Shown: piece after piece, positions 35,747 to 44,639 of the stretch
Numbering within the stretch: the stretch's first letter is position 1
Layout of the letters: each line of letters begins with the position of its first letter
DNA from: an uncultured Tenacibaculum sp.
GTDB lineage: Bacteria; Bacteroidota; Bacteroidia; Flavobacteriales; Flavobacteriaceae
NCBI GenBank assembly: GCA_947498055.1
Contig: CANMJA010000030.1
Location: forward strand, 1 to 56,929
Length of the DNA: 56,929 nucleotides
Reading direction: 5' to 3'
Translations under genes and position numbers: made by a program
The notes under the pieces: model-generated
The model's input: the letters and a program-made list of their open reading frames with translations, nothing else
Database searches by the model: none
What the model was told of the DNA's origin: nothing

Positions 35747-37801
35747 TTATTTAAAATCAGCATCAGAAACACCCTCGTTTACTTTTACTTCTTTTATTGT
35801 ATAATTAATTTTTTGTGGCCCTAGACTTCCTGTTTTTTTATTTGGAAATTTCACCCCGTTAAAATCTTTATAATCGCTAAACACCTCTTCTTGCGTTTGC
35901 GTTTTTCCTCCAAAGTTAATCGTTCGTACTTCTTTAATTTTTAAACCACTTTCAATACTATAATAACTATCTACAGAAATTACTTCTCCTTTTTTAGTTA
36001 AAACAAACGCCTCCTTACCATCTATTGATTCAATTCTGGTAAGTTTTACGTTAGAATCTACTACAAACCCTATTTCTGGAAAAGTACCAGCATTATAACT
36101 CATTCCTTTAGACATATTAGGAGGCATTGCTTGTCCGTTCATCTTCGTTTCTTCTTTATTAATTATAACTTTCATAATTAAATTACCCCCCATAGCTATA
36201 AAGTTACCATAGTTTTTATCGTTTCTTTTTTCTGTTTGCTCTATATCACGACCATTAACACTTGCTTTGTAAACAACCATTGTCGTTTTTAATGCCTTTA
36301 TTTTATCTTTTCCTCCTAGAGCTTCAAAATACTTATCAATAACTGTTTCCTTGGTAACACCAGATGGCAAAGGTTTGCTCATTTCTGGTTTAGAAGTAGG
36401 ATTCCCTTCTTTATCGAAGTAATTAATTTTATAATCTGAATTCTTCTCTAAATTCTTTAGAACATCCATTCCTTTACCCGTGATAATTATCCTAGCTTTA
36501 TCTGCTTTAAAATATTTGATAGCAGCATTTTGTACGTCCTCTAAAGTTACAGCATTGATATTTTTTAAATAATTTTCATAATAGTTTTTTGGTAAATCAT
36601 TTTGTAAAATATCAAGCGCATAATTAGCCACTGTAGATGGTCTTTCTACTGCTCTTACAAAACGACCTAAATATTTTGCCTTTGCAATTTCTAATTCTTT
36701 TTTAGTGGCTTTTTTGTAACGTAATGTATTTATCTCTTTCATAAATTCTACTACAGCACTATCAGTCACTATATTTCTAACTGAAGCAGCTGCTTTAAAT
36801 CTACTTGCATATCTACTTGCTCCAATTCCAGAATAAGCACCATATGTATATCCTTTATCTTCTCTTAGATTTTTATAAAGCCTACCAGTACCACCACCAC
36901 CTAGTATTTGATTTGCTAATAAAGCTGCATAATAATCCTTATCATTCATTTTTAAGTTTATAGCATGCACTATCGCTATTTCTGACTGAACTGCATTAGG
37001 CATATCTATAAAATTAATTTCTGTAGTAGATGGATTTTTTACTTCAGGTAAAGTATTTGAGCTCATTGCTCCTTTTTTCCAACTTCCAAACAACTTGGTT
37101 ATTTGTTTTTTCACTTTCTTAAATTCTACATCTCCTAAAACAACTAAGTAAGCATTATTAGGTTTAAATGTTTTAGCATATAAATTTTTCACATCTTGTA
37201 AAGAAATATTTTTTAATGTTTTCTCTGTAGTAAATTCTCCATAAGGATGGTTTTTACCGTAAGTTAGTAACCCATCTACTTTTCTAGCTATTGTTGCAAC
37301 ATTTTTTTGATCTCCTTTAATTCCATCAATAGATTGCTTCATTTGTTTATCAAACTCTTCTTGAGAAAAAATAGGGTTAAAAGCTGCATCCGCCATTAAC
37401 TCTAAAACTCTAGGGAAATATTTCGATAAAGAGCTTGCAAAAGCACTTTCAGAACCAAAAGAAATTCTAGCTCCTAAATAATCTACCTCTTTGTCATATT
37501 TTTCTTTAGAAATATTTGTAGATCCTGTTCCTAAAAGCCCACCTACAAAACCTTCTACTCCTGCTTTATCTCCATGAGCCATTGGTGGATTATCTATATC
37601 TAAAGTTACAGAAACTCTAGGTAATTTATGATTTTCTACTACTAAAACCTGTAATCCATTTTTCAAAGTAAACTTCTTAGGAGTACCCAAATTTATTTTT
37701 GGTGCTGGTCCAGATTCTGGCATTTTGGTTCTATCAATCTGAGCATAAGTACTCATTGATAAGAATAAAAATGTTATGATTGAAAATATAGTTGTTTTCA
37801 T
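35747..37801 (-). CDS. M16 family peptidase-like protein, non-catalytic, with extra C-terminal domain
   Basis: 684 aa. Signal peptide to about residue 20 (LSMSTYAQ). Two M16/M16C domains (about 40-450), but at the zinc site the sequence reads GVEGFVGGLL instead of HxxEH, so it is the inactive partner of the active M16 gene upstream (18 bases away). Residues about 485-684 form an extra domain (YFEALGGKDKIKALKTTMVV ... INFGGKTQTQEEVFSDYKDFNGVKFP) that resembles LolA/LolB-like lipoprotein-sorting folds seen in periplasmic Bacteroidota proteins. Active/inactive M16 pairs form heterodimers that cut small peptides, sometimes used to clear outer-membrane protein fragments. Confidence 0.9.
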   Translation of the reverse strand: MKTTIFSIITFLFLSMSTYAQIDRTKMPESGPAPKINLGTPKKFTLKNGLQVLVVENHKLPRVSVTLDIDNPPMAHGDKAGVEGFVGGLLGTGSTNISKEKYDKEVDYLGARISFGSESAFASSLSKYFPRVLELMADAAFNPIFSQEEFDKQMKQSIDGIKGDQKNVATIARKVDGLLTYGKNHPYGEFTTEKTLKNISLQDVKNLYAKTFKPNNAYLVVLGDVEFKKVKKQITKLFGSWKKGAMSSNTLPEVKNPSTTEINFIDMPNAVQSEIAIVHAINLKMNDKDYYAALLANQILGGGGTGRLYKNLREDKGYTYGAYSGIGASRYASRFKAAASVRNIVTDSAVVEFMKEINTLRYKKATKKELEIAKAKYLGRFVRAVERPSTVANYALDILQNDLPKNYYENYLKNINAVTLEDVQNAAIKYFKADKARIIITGKGMDVLKNLEKNSDYKINYFDKEGNPTSKPEMSKPLPSGVTKETVIDKYFEALGGKDKIKALKTTMVVYKASVNGRDIEQTEKRNDKNYGNFIAMGGNLIMKVIINKEETKMNGQAMPPNMSKGMSYNAGTFPEIGFVVDSNVKLTRIESIDGKEAFVLTKKGEVISVDSYYSIESGLKIKEVRTINFGGKTQTQEEVFSDYKDFNGVKFPNKKTGSLGPQKINYTIKEVKVNEGVSDADFK

Positions 37802-37819
37802 TTTTTCGTTTTGTTTTTA

Positions 37820-39142
37820 TTATTTCTTTTGAGATTCTGGTAAATAATCTATAATTACGCGTCTGTTTTTAGCTAAATATTTTTTAGCTACCTCTCTAAT
37901 TTCCTCTTTAGTTATAGAATTGATGATTTCTAATTCTGTATTAATTCTTTGTGTATTTCCCATTAGCATGTAGTTAAAAGCTAAAGAAGATGCAATACCT
38001 TCTACACTAGAATTAGAGGCCACAAAACGATTTTCAAACTTATTATTTACTTTCTGTAAATCTTCATCAGAAATTAATTCTGTCTGTAATTTTAAAATTT
38101 CTTCATCCATTTCCTTGATTAAATCATCTAAAGATGTTTTTCCTAAAGGAATAGCTCCGATATTATACACACTATATTCTTCTAAAGATCTAGCAAAAGA
38201 AAAAACATTTAGTGCTTTCTTTTTATTTTCTACTAATTTCTTCTGCAATCTAGAGCTTTTACCATCACTTAAAATTGTAGAAATAACATCTAAAACTTTA
38301 GCTTCTCTCTCCTTCATAGATGGCGTAATGTGTGAAAGAACAATTGCTGGTAATTGTATATTAGAATCATACTCTGTAACTCTTTTTTCTTTTGTTCTTT
38401 CTGGTTCAGTAATTTTTACTCTTTTTGGCAATGCTCTTGATGGTATTGGCTCAAAGTAATTTTTAATTAAAGATTTTGTTTCTTTCTTTTGAAAATCTCC
38501 TGCAACCACCAAAACAGCATTATTTGGCATATACCACTTATCATAAAAAGCCTTAAACTCTTCTAATTTTGCATTATCTAAATCCTTTATAAAACCAATT
38601 AAAGGTCTACCATAATTATGTTTATCAAAAAGGTGCTTATATACATCTCCATATATAATTTTACCATAAGCAGCATTATCCATTCGTTGTCTTTTCTCTT
38701 CCTTAACAACTTCATTTTGTGTATCTACTGCTTTTTGATCTACAATAGGATGTAATAATCTTTCAGATTCCATCCATAAAGCTAATTGCAATTCGTTAGA
38801 AGGTAGTGTTTCATAATAATAAGTTCTATCCCAATTAGTATTTGCATTTCCTGCACCACCTCTTGCAGATTGAATTTCACTCCACTTACCTCTTTCTATA
38901 TTCTTTGTTCCTGTAAATAATAAATGTTCATAAAAATGAGCCATTCCTGTTTTACCATTTTCTTCATCTTTAGAACCAACATGGTACATTACACCAACTG
39001 TGACTACAGGAGCAGAATTATCTTGATGTAAGATAACATGCATTCCGTTATCTAGTTTATATTCTTCGAATTCTACTTTTTGTGCACTTCCCGAAAATAA
39101 ATACGCAAAAATGGTAGTTAGAGTTAAAATAGTTTTCTTCAT
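37820..39142 (-). CDS. M16 family zinc peptidase (catalytic subunit)
   Basis: 440 aa. Signal peptide to about residue 20 (FAYLFSGSAQ). Inverted zinc motif HFYEH at 69-73 (GMAHFYEHLLFTGTKN), with the downstream ligand Glu in NEVVKEEKR (about 145-152); M16C domain at about 190-370 (MPNNAVLVVAGDF). Periplasmic pitrilysin-type peptidase. It is the first gene of the pair with the non-catalytic M16 gene, as usual for heterodimeric M16B enzymes. Confidence 0.93.
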   Translation of the reverse strand: MKKTILTLTTIFAYLFSGSAQKVEFEEYKLDNGMHVILHQDNSAPVVTVGVMYHVGSKDEENGKTGMAHFYEHLLFTGTKNIERGKWSEIQSARGGAGNANTNWDRTYYYETLPSNELQLALWMESERLLHPIVDQKAVDTQNEVVKEEKRQRMDNAAYGKIIYGDVYKHLFDKHNYGRPLIGFIKDLDNAKLEEFKAFYDKWYMPNNAVLVVAGDFQKKETKSLIKNYFEPIPSRALPKRVKITEPERTKEKRVTEYDSNIQLPAIVLSHITPSMKEREAKVLDVISTILSDGKSSRLQKKLVENKKKALNVFSFARSLEEYSVYNIGAIPLGKTSLDDLIKEMDEEILKLQTELISDEDLQKVNNKFENRFVASNSSVEGIASSLAFNYMLMGNTQRINTELEIINSITKEEIREVAKKYLAKNRRVIIDYLPESQKK

Positions 39143-39309
39143 TAGTTTAATTTGTTTTAATGATTAAATGTTTGACGTAGCTTATAATTTTTTGTTACAC
39201 TTTAGTCAAAAATTATTTATTAAATCGAATTCAAAAGTAAAAATAACGTTAAGAAACACCTATTTAAATTTTGTTAAAAACCAGATTCATTTTGTTTTCT
39301 GATAAATAG

Positions 39310-39340
39310 GTTGTTAAGTAACAAAAAATACGTATATTTG
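39310..39340 (+). promoter_or_regulatory. Promoter of rplU-rpmA
   Basis: GTTG (39310-39313), 19 bases, TATATTTG (39333-39340): -7 exact, -33 three of four. The leader is about 55 nt. A TTG within the -33 box starts an in-frame extension of rplU, which is therefore not translated. Confidence 0.7.
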
Positions 39341-39400
39341 CATCCGCATTTTACACAAAATGCATGTAATTATTTAAGTATAAACGCAAAACAGATTAGT

Positions 39401-40069
39401 ATGTACGCAATCGTAGAGATAGCAGGGCAGCAATTTAAAGTAGCAAAAGACCAAAAAGTATATGTTCACCGTTTACCAGAATCTGAAGGTTCTAAGGTAA
39501 CTTTTGATAAGGTAATGCTTATTGAAGATGGAGGAAATGTAACTGTTGGCGCCCCAGCTATAAAAGGTGCAGGAGTAACTGCAAAAATTTTAGGTCACTT
39601 AAAAGGTGATAAAGTAATCGTTTTTAAGAAAAAAAGAAGAAAAGGTTACAAAAAGAAAAATGGTCATCGCCAGTATTTAAGTGAAATTCAAATTGAAAGC
39701 ATTGCTACTTCTGGTGTAAAAGCTTCTAAAAAAGCGGAACCAAAAGCAAAAGCAGAGCCAAAAGTTGAAGTTGCTAAAACAGAAACTAAAAAAGCTGCTC
39801 CTAAAAAATCAACTTCTAAAAAAGGAGATGATTTAAAGAAAATTGAAGGAATTGGACCTAAGATTGCTGAAACTTTAGCAACTGCAGGGATTTCTACATT
39901 TGCTGAGTTAGCAAAAACAGAACCAGCAAAAATTTCTGAAATTATTGCTAACGTTCGTGGAAACCACGTAACGGATACTTGGCCAAAGCAAGCTGAATTA
40001 GCTGCTGATGGTAAGTGGGATGAATTAAAAGAATGGCAAGATAAGTTAGACGGAGGAGTTGAAAAATAA
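39401..40069 (+). CDS. rplU: 50S ribosomal protein L21 with helix-hairpin-helix C-terminal domain
   Basis: 222 aa from the ATG at 39401; the usual L21 has about 103. Residues 1-103 are L21 (MYAIVEIAGQQFKV, GHRQYLSEIQIESI). Then comes a Lys/Ala/Pro-rich linker (about 106-142, KKAEPKAKAEPKVEVAK) and a compact domain at 143-222 with a helix-hairpin-helix (LKKIEGIGPKIAETLATAGI), a TFAELAKT helix and a Trp-containing end (GKWDELKEWQDKL), as in DUF4332-like nucleic-acid-binding tails. Fused L21 proteins are known in Bacteroidota; the job of the tail is not known to me. rpmA follows after 38 bases. Confidence 0.93.
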   Translation: MYAIVEIAGQQFKVAKDQKVYVHRLPESEGSKVTFDKVMLIEDGGNVTVGAPAIKGAGVTAKILGHLKGDKVIVFKKKRRKGYKKKNGHRQYLSEIQIESIATSGVKASKKAEPKAKAEPKVEVAKTETKKAAPKKSTSKKGDDLKKIEGIGPKIAETLATAGISTFAELAKTEPAKISEIIANVRGNHVTDTWPKQAELAADGKWDELKEWQDKLDGGVEK

Positions 40070-40107
40070 ATCCGTAAAAGTTTAACCTATAAAAAAACTC
40101 AATACAA

Positions 40108-40368
40108 ATGGCTCATAAAAAAGGTGTCGGTAGTTCGAAAAACGGTCGTGAATCGGAATCGAAACGTTTAGGTGTAAAAATTTTTGGAGGACAAGCTGCT
40201 ATAGCAGGTAATATCATTGTTCGTCAAAGAGGAACGCAACATAACCCAGGTGAAAACGTTTACATGGGTAAAGATCATACTTTACATGCTAAAGTTGATG
40301 GAGTTGTTCAGTTTCAAAAAAAGAGAGACAATAAATCATATGTTTCTATAGTTCCTTTTGAAGCTTAA
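40108..40368 (+). CDS. rpmA: 50S ribosomal protein L27
   Basis: 86 aa. N-terminus MAHKKGVGSSKNGRESESKR reaches the peptidyl-transferase centre; GGQ-AIAGNIIVRQRGT and HNPGENVYMGKDHTL are fully typical. No N-terminal cleavable extension of the Firmicutes kind. Second gene of rplU-rpmA. Confidence 0.97.
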   Translation: MAHKKGVGSSKNGRESESKRLGVKIFGGQAAIAGNIIVRQRGTQHNPGENVYMGKDHTLHAKVDGVVQFQKKRDNKSYVSIVPFEA

Positions 40369-40400
40369 AAAATAATATCTTATACTTTTAGTATAATACA

Positions 40401-40435
40401 AAAACACTCAACCTTTTAAAGATTGAGTGTTTTTT
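40401..40435 (+). terminator. Terminator of rplU-rpmA
   Basis: 11-bp stem AAAACACTCAA / TTGAGTGTTTT (40401-40411 / 40423-40433), then six Ts. A smaller hairpin TTATACT / AGTATAA lies just before it (40380-40396). Confidence 0.85.
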
Positions 40436-40569
40436 ATTGGGGATTATTGAATTAAGAGAATGTAGTTATTACATCTACTTTGTAAACATAATTTATAAAA
40501 AAGTAAAAAACAAAGTAAATCTCATTAATTTCTTATTTTATTAACACATGTAAATAAAAGTACTTTGTA

Positions 40570-41226
40570 TTAAAGAATACCTTCCCATTCTTTATAAAAT
40601 TCTTCCAGATATTTCTCCATGAAATCATGCCTCTTTTGCGCTATTTTTTTTCCTGCATCTGTATTCATTAGATCTTTTAATAACAATAGTTTTTCATAGA
40701 AATGATTTATCGTAGGCGCTGTAGATTTTTTATACTCTTCTTTTGTCATATTCAAGTTAGGAAGAATATTAGGATCATAAATAGCTCTATTTTTATAACC
40801 TCCATAATTAAAACAACGAGCAATTCCAATAGCTCCAATTGCATCTAAACGATCTGCATCTTGAATAACATCTAATTCAGGTGAACTAAACTCCTTTTCA
40901 AAATTACCTCCTTTATAGGATATATTTTTAATAATATTCTCTACATGATCAATTGTTTTTGCATTTACACTTTGAGACTCTAAAAATTCTTTTGCCATTC
41001 TAGGTCCTACAGACTCATCTCCGTTATAAAATTTACTATCTGCTATATCATGTAATAAAGCTCCTAAAGCAACAACAAATTCATCTACATTAGCTTCTTC
41101 TTTAGCGATATTAATTGCATTTCTATATACTCTTTCCACATGAAAAAAATCATGTCCTCCTTCTGCACCTTTAAGTGTTTTTTGTACAAATAATATTGTA
41201 TTCTCTATTATTTCAATTCTATTCAT
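40570..41226 (-). CDS. HD domain phosphohydrolase (YedJ-like)
   Basis: 218 aa from the ATG at 41226 (a TTG two codons upstream is rejected because it overlaps the -7 box). HD-domain metal ligands: His in GHDFFHVERVYRNA, HD in LLHDIADSKF (about 56-65), and the distal Asp in VIQDADRLDAIGAIGIARCF (about 124-143). Cytoplasmic phosphohydrolase of unknown substrate, possibly a nucleotide. The gene begins right at the U-tract of the asd terminator. Confidence 0.9.
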   Translation of the reverse strand: MNRIEIIENTILFVQKTLKGAEGGHDFFHVERVYRNAINIAKEEANVDEFVVALGALLHDIADSKFYNGDESVGPRMAKEFLESQSVNAKTIDHVENIIKNISYKGGNFEKEFSSPELDVIQDADRLDAIGAIGIARCFNYGGYKNRAIYDPNILPNLNMTKEEYKKSTAPTINHFYEKLLLLKDLMNTDAGKKIAQKRHDFMEKYLEEFYKEWEGIL

Positions 41227-41229
41227 GTT

Positions 41230-41237
41230 CAAAAATA
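41230..41237 (-). promoter_or_regulatory. -7 box of the HD gene inside a terminator U-tract
   Basis: TATTTTTG (41237-41230) matches TAnnTTTG, lies in the U-tract of the asd terminator and ends 3 bases before the ATG. If used, the mRNA would be leaderless. Confidence 0.35.
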
Positions 41238-41266
41238 AAAAATCCTACCAAAAGGTAGGATTTTTT
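41237..41266 (-). terminator. Terminator of asd
   Basis: 13-bp perfect stem AAAAAATCCTACC / GGTAGGATTTTTT (41237-41249 / 41254-41266), loop AAAA, 22 bases after the asd stop, followed on the minus strand by ATTTTTG. Confidence 0.85.
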
Positions 41267-41287
41267 ATTCATCAAATATTGTATATA

Positions 41288-42295
41288 TTATACAGAAACT
41301 ATATTTTTTATTAAGTTATTAGCTGCTAAATATTCAGCTATTTGAACAGCATTAGTAGCAGCTCCTTTTCTTAAATTATCAGAAACTACCCACATATTTA
41401 AAGAATTAGCCTGCGATAAATCTCTTCGTATTCTACCTACAAAAACATCGTCTTTACCTTCTGCATAAAAAGGCATTGGATATATGTCTTTCTCTATATC
41501 ATCTTGCACAACTACTCCAGAAGTTTCTGATAGTATTTTTCTAACTTCCTCAACTGTAAAATCGTTTTCGAATTCAATATTCACAGATTCTGAATGCCCT
41601 CCTACAACAGGTATTCTAACAGCTGTAGCTGTTATACCTATAGAAGCATCATTTAAAATCTTATGTGTTTCTCTAACTAATTTCAATTCTTCTTTCGTAT
41701 ATCCTGCTTCTTCAAAAACATCACAATGTGGCAATGCATTTTTATGAATTTGGTACGGGTACACCTTATTATCGACTATTCCTTGATACTCACTTTCTAA
41801 TTGCTCTACTGCCTTAACACCTGTTCCTGTAATCGATTGATAAGTAGAAATTACCAACCTTTTCATATTGTATTTTTCATGAATAGGTGCTAATGCCATC
41901 ACTAATTGAATCGTAGAACAATTAGGGTTTGCTATAATTTTATCTTCTTCTGTTAACTCAGACGCATTTATCTCTGGAACTATCAATTTCTTATTTACAT
42001 CCATTCGCCAAGCAGAAGAATTATCTATCACTGTTGTTCCTAATTCTGCAAACTTGGGTGCCCATTCTAACGAAGTGCTTCCACCCGCAGAGAATAAAGC
42101 TATATCTGGTTGCATACTAACAGCAGTTTCTAAACCTACTACCTCGTAAGAGTTTCCTTTAAACTCTAACTTTTTTCCTACAGAACGTTCTGAAGCAACT
42201 AAAATTAGTTCACTTAATGGAAAATTACGCTCTTCTAAAACTTGCAACATTACATTACCTACCATTCCTGTTGCACCAACTACTGCTACTTTCAT
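41288..42295 (-). CDS. asd: Aspartate-semialdehyde dehydrogenase
   Basis: 335 aa. NADPH-dependent conversion of aspartyl phosphate to aspartate semialdehyde, the branch point to lysine/diaminopimelate, threonine and methionine. Rossmann motif VGATGMVG (6-13), catalytic Cys126 in ANPNCSTIQ, and the acid/base His in VPVVGGHSESVN (about 232-243). Full length, gram-negative-like short form. It stands alone with its own terminator; no lysine riboswitch is seen in the roughly 180-bp upstream gap. Confidence 0.96.
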   Translation of the reverse strand: MKVAVVGATGMVGNVMLQVLEERNFPLSELILVASERSVGKKLEFKGNSYEVVGLETAVSMQPDIALFSAGGSTSLEWAPKFAELGTTVIDNSSAWRMDVNKKLIVPEINASELTEEDKIIANPNCSTIQLVMALAPIHEKYNMKRLVISTYQSITGTGVKAVEQLESEYQGIVDNKVYPYQIHKNALPHCDVFEEAGYTKEELKLVRETHKILNDASIGITATAVRIPVVGGHSESVNIEFENDFTVEEVRKILSETSGVVVQDDIEKDIYPMPFYAEGKDDVFVGRIRRDLSQANSLNMWVVSDNLRKGAATNAVQIAEYLAANNLIKNIVSV

Positions 42296-42433
42296 AATCG
42301 ATCTAATTTATTCTTAATTTATAATTACAAAGTTCAACAAAAAAAATCAATTATTATTTCTAAAAATTAAAATATATTACAACCTGTTTAAATTTAAACA
42401 AATTGTTTTATTATTATTAAAAACTAAAATGAG

Positions 42434-42441
42434 TACCTTTG
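42434..42441 (+). promoter_or_regulatory. -7 box of trhO
   Basis: TACCTTTG matches TAnnTTTG, 35 bases before the ATG; no TTTG at 19 bases. Confidence 0.45.
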
Positions 42442-42476
42442 TACAATAAATAATTTTTAACTTAAATAAGTATAGC

Positions 42477-43508
42477 ATGCAACTGTACAACAAGTTAAGC
42501 GCAGAAGAACGCGCTAAATTAATTGATGAAGCGGGAAAAGACCGCCTTACTATCTCTTTTTATAAATATTTCAAAATTGAAAATCCTCAAATTTTTAGAG
42601 ACAAACTATTCATTGAATGGAATGATTTGGAAGTTTTAGGAAGAACCTATGTTTCTTATGAAGGAATAAATGCTCAGATTTCTGTTCCGGCGGAGAATTT
42701 CAACTCTTTAAAAAATCAATTAGATAGTATTTCTTTTCTAAAAGACATTCGATTAAACGTTGCTATTGAACAAAACAACAAATCTTTCTTAAAGCTAAAA
42801 GTTAAAGTTAGAAAAAAGATTGTAGCCGACGGTTTAAACGATGAAACTTTTGATGTAACAAATAAAGGAGTTCACTTATCTGCTATTGAATTTAACAAAA
42901 TGCTAGAAGATCCTAATACTGTTTGTGTAGATATGCGTAATCATTATGAAAGTGAAATTGGTCATTTTAAGGGTGCTGTAACTCCAGATGTAGACACTTT
43001 TAGAGATTCTTTAGATATTATTGAAGAAGATTTAAAAGATCATAAAGAAGATAAAAATCTTTTAATGTATTGTACTGGAGGAATTCGTTGTGAAAAAGCT
43101 TCTGCTTACTACAAACACAAAGGTTTTAAAAATGTATTTCAATTAGAAGGTGGAATTATTGAATATACTAGACAAGTGAAATCTGAAAATTTAGAAAATA
43201 AATTTCTTGGTAAAAACTTTGTTTTTGACCATAGAAAAGCAGAACGAATCTCTGACGATATAGTTTCTAATTGTCATCAGTGTGGTAAACCTTGTGATAC
43301 ACATATTAATTGTGCCAATGAAGGTTGTCATTTACTGTTTATTCAATGTGAAGAATGTGCAGAGAGAACAGAAAATACTTGTTCTACTGAATGCCAAGAA
43401 ATAATACATTTATCTTATGAAGAACAAAAGGAACTAAGAAAAGGCAAGCACGCTAGCAACAAAATTTTTAAAAAAGGGCGTTCTGAAAAACTTGCATTTA
43501 AAAAATAA
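42477..43508 (+). CDS. trhO: tRNA uridine(34) hydroxylase TrhO (rhodanese domain)
   Basis: 343 aa. Catalyses oxygen-dependent 5-hydroxylation of U34 in tRNAs. The N-terminal acylphosphatase-like part (about 20-115, RTYVSYEGINAQISVPAE) is followed by a rhodanese domain with the active loop CTGGIRC (199-205), and a C-terminal Cys-rich region with CxxC-type pairs (NCHQCGKPCDTHINC; QCEECAERTENTCSTEC) typical of the YceA/TrhO family and likely zinc-binding. Full length; ends just before its own terminator. Confidence 0.94.
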   Translation: MQLYNKLSAEERAKLIDEAGKDRLTISFYKYFKIENPQIFRDKLFIEWNDLEVLGRTYVSYEGINAQISVPAENFNSLKNQLDSISFLKDIRLNVAIEQNNKSFLKLKVKVRKKIVADGLNDETFDVTNKGVHLSAIEFNKMLEDPNTVCVDMRNHYESEIGHFKGAVTPDVDTFRDSLDIIEEDLKDHKEDKNLLMYCTGGIRCEKASAYYKHKGFKNVFQLEGGIIEYTRQVKSENLENKFLGKNFVFDHRKAERISDDIVSNCHQCGKPCDTHINCANEGCHLLFIQCEECAERTENTCSTECQEIIHLSYEEQKELRKGKHASNKIFKKGRSEKLAFKK

Positions 43509-43520
43509 AATCTTAATTAC

Positions 43521-43545
43521 AAGCTCTCTTTCGAGAGCTTTTTTT
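43521..43545 (+). terminator. Terminator of trhO
   Basis: AAGCTCTC / GAGAGCTT stem (43521-43528 / 43533-43540), loop TTTC, with a T-run to 43545. The dinB ATG follows only 11 bases later, so the dinB promoter must overlap the hairpin or dinB depends on read-through. Confidence 0.85.
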
Positions 43546-43556
43546 AATTTTATACT

Positions 43557-44639
43557 ATGGATTTAAAGCCTCCTTTTCGTAAAATTATTCATGTAGACAT
43601 GGACGCTTTTTATGCATCAGTAGAGCAATTAGACAATCCTGAATTAAGAAACAAACCTTTAGCTGTTGGAGGAAGTAGCATCAGAGGCGTGGTTTCTGCA
43701 GCTAGCTATGAGGCACGAAAATTCGGTGTACGCTCTGCAATGAGTGGCGTTTTAGCAAGAAAAAAATGTCCGCATTTAATTTTTGTAAAACCAAGATATT
43801 CTAGGTATCAAGAAATATCAACTAAAATTAGGCAAATATTCTACGATTATACTGATTTGGTAGAGCCGCTTTCTTTAGATGAAGCATATTTAGATGTTAC
43901 CGAAAATAAAAAAGGGTATACCTCAGCTAGTTTAATCGCTCAAGAAATAAGAAATAGAATCTGGGAAGAGTTGGAATTAAGAGCTTCTGCTGGTATTTCT
44001 ATTAATAAGTTTATTGCAAAAGTGGCTTCAGATATTAATAAGCCCAACGGACAAAAAACTATTAACCCTGAGGAAGTACTATTCTTTTTAGAAGAACTAC
44101 CTGTATCTAAGTTTTATGGTGTTGGTAAAGTTACAGCAGCTAAAATGCATAATAATGGAATTTTTAAGGGCATAGATTTAAAACAAAAAACACTGGAAGA
44201 GTTAGTTTCTCTTTTTGGAAAATCTGGGAATCATTATTACAATATTGTAAGAGGAATTCATCTTAGTGAAGTAAAACCTAATAGAATAAGAAAATCTATT
44301 GCTGCAGAACGTACTTTTATGGAAAATCTTTCTTCAGAAATTTTTATGTTAGACAAACTTAGAGATATTGCTGAAGAGCTAGAAAGGAGAATGAAAAAAA
44401 TAAATGCTAAAGGAAAAACTATTACTTTAAAAATAAAATATAGTGATTTTACACAACAGACTAGGAGTAAAACATTGCCTTATTTTATTCAGGAGCAAAA
44501 AGATTTTTTTCCAATTATTAAAGAATTATTATTACAAGAAACTTTAAAAAACTCTGTTCGATTATTAGGGATTTCCTTTAGTAATTTAAACACAGAAACG
44601 AAAAAACCTATTTGGGTTCAACTACAATTTGAATTTTAA
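43557..44639 (+). CDS. dinB: DNA polymerase IV (Y family)
   Basis: 360 aa. Error-prone translesion polymerase. Metal ligands in HVDMDAFYASVEQ (10-22) and SLDEAYLDVT (about 101-110), thumb helix-hairpin-helix VSKFYGVGKVTAAKMHNNGI, little finger from about 235 (RKSIAAERTFMENL). It ends with no long tail; a beta-clamp-type end (QLQFEF) is present. No LexA-like box is obvious. Its stop TAA shares the TTAA at 44636-44639 with the stop of the convergent kinase gene. Confidence 0.95.
   Translation: MDLKPPFRKIIHVDMDAFYASVEQLDNPELRNKPLAVGGSSIRGVVSAASYEARKFGVRSAMSGVLARKKCPHLIFVKPRYSRYQEISTKIRQIFYDYTDLVEPLSLDEAYLDVTENKKGYTSASLIAQEIRNRIWEELELRASAGISINKFIAKVASDINKPNGQKTINPEEVLFFLEELPVSKFYGVGKVTAAKMHNNGIFKGIDLKQKTLEELVSLFGKSGNHYYNIVRGIHLSEVKPNRIRKSIAAERTFMENLSSEIFMLDKLRDIAEELERRMKKINAKGKTITLKIKYSDFTQQTRSKTLPYFIQEQKDFFPIIKELLLQETLKNSVRLLGISFSNLNTETKKPIWVQLQFEF

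Noticed and set aside
39311..39400. 30-residue N-terminal extension of L21 from a TTG start
   Set aside because: The TTG is part of the promoter's -33 element and lies upstream of the expected transcript start; the ATG at 39401 gives the conserved L21 N-terminus.
42296..42476. Lysine-type riboswitch before asd
   Set aside because: The 180-bp gap is almost pure A/T with no conserved stems; no support.
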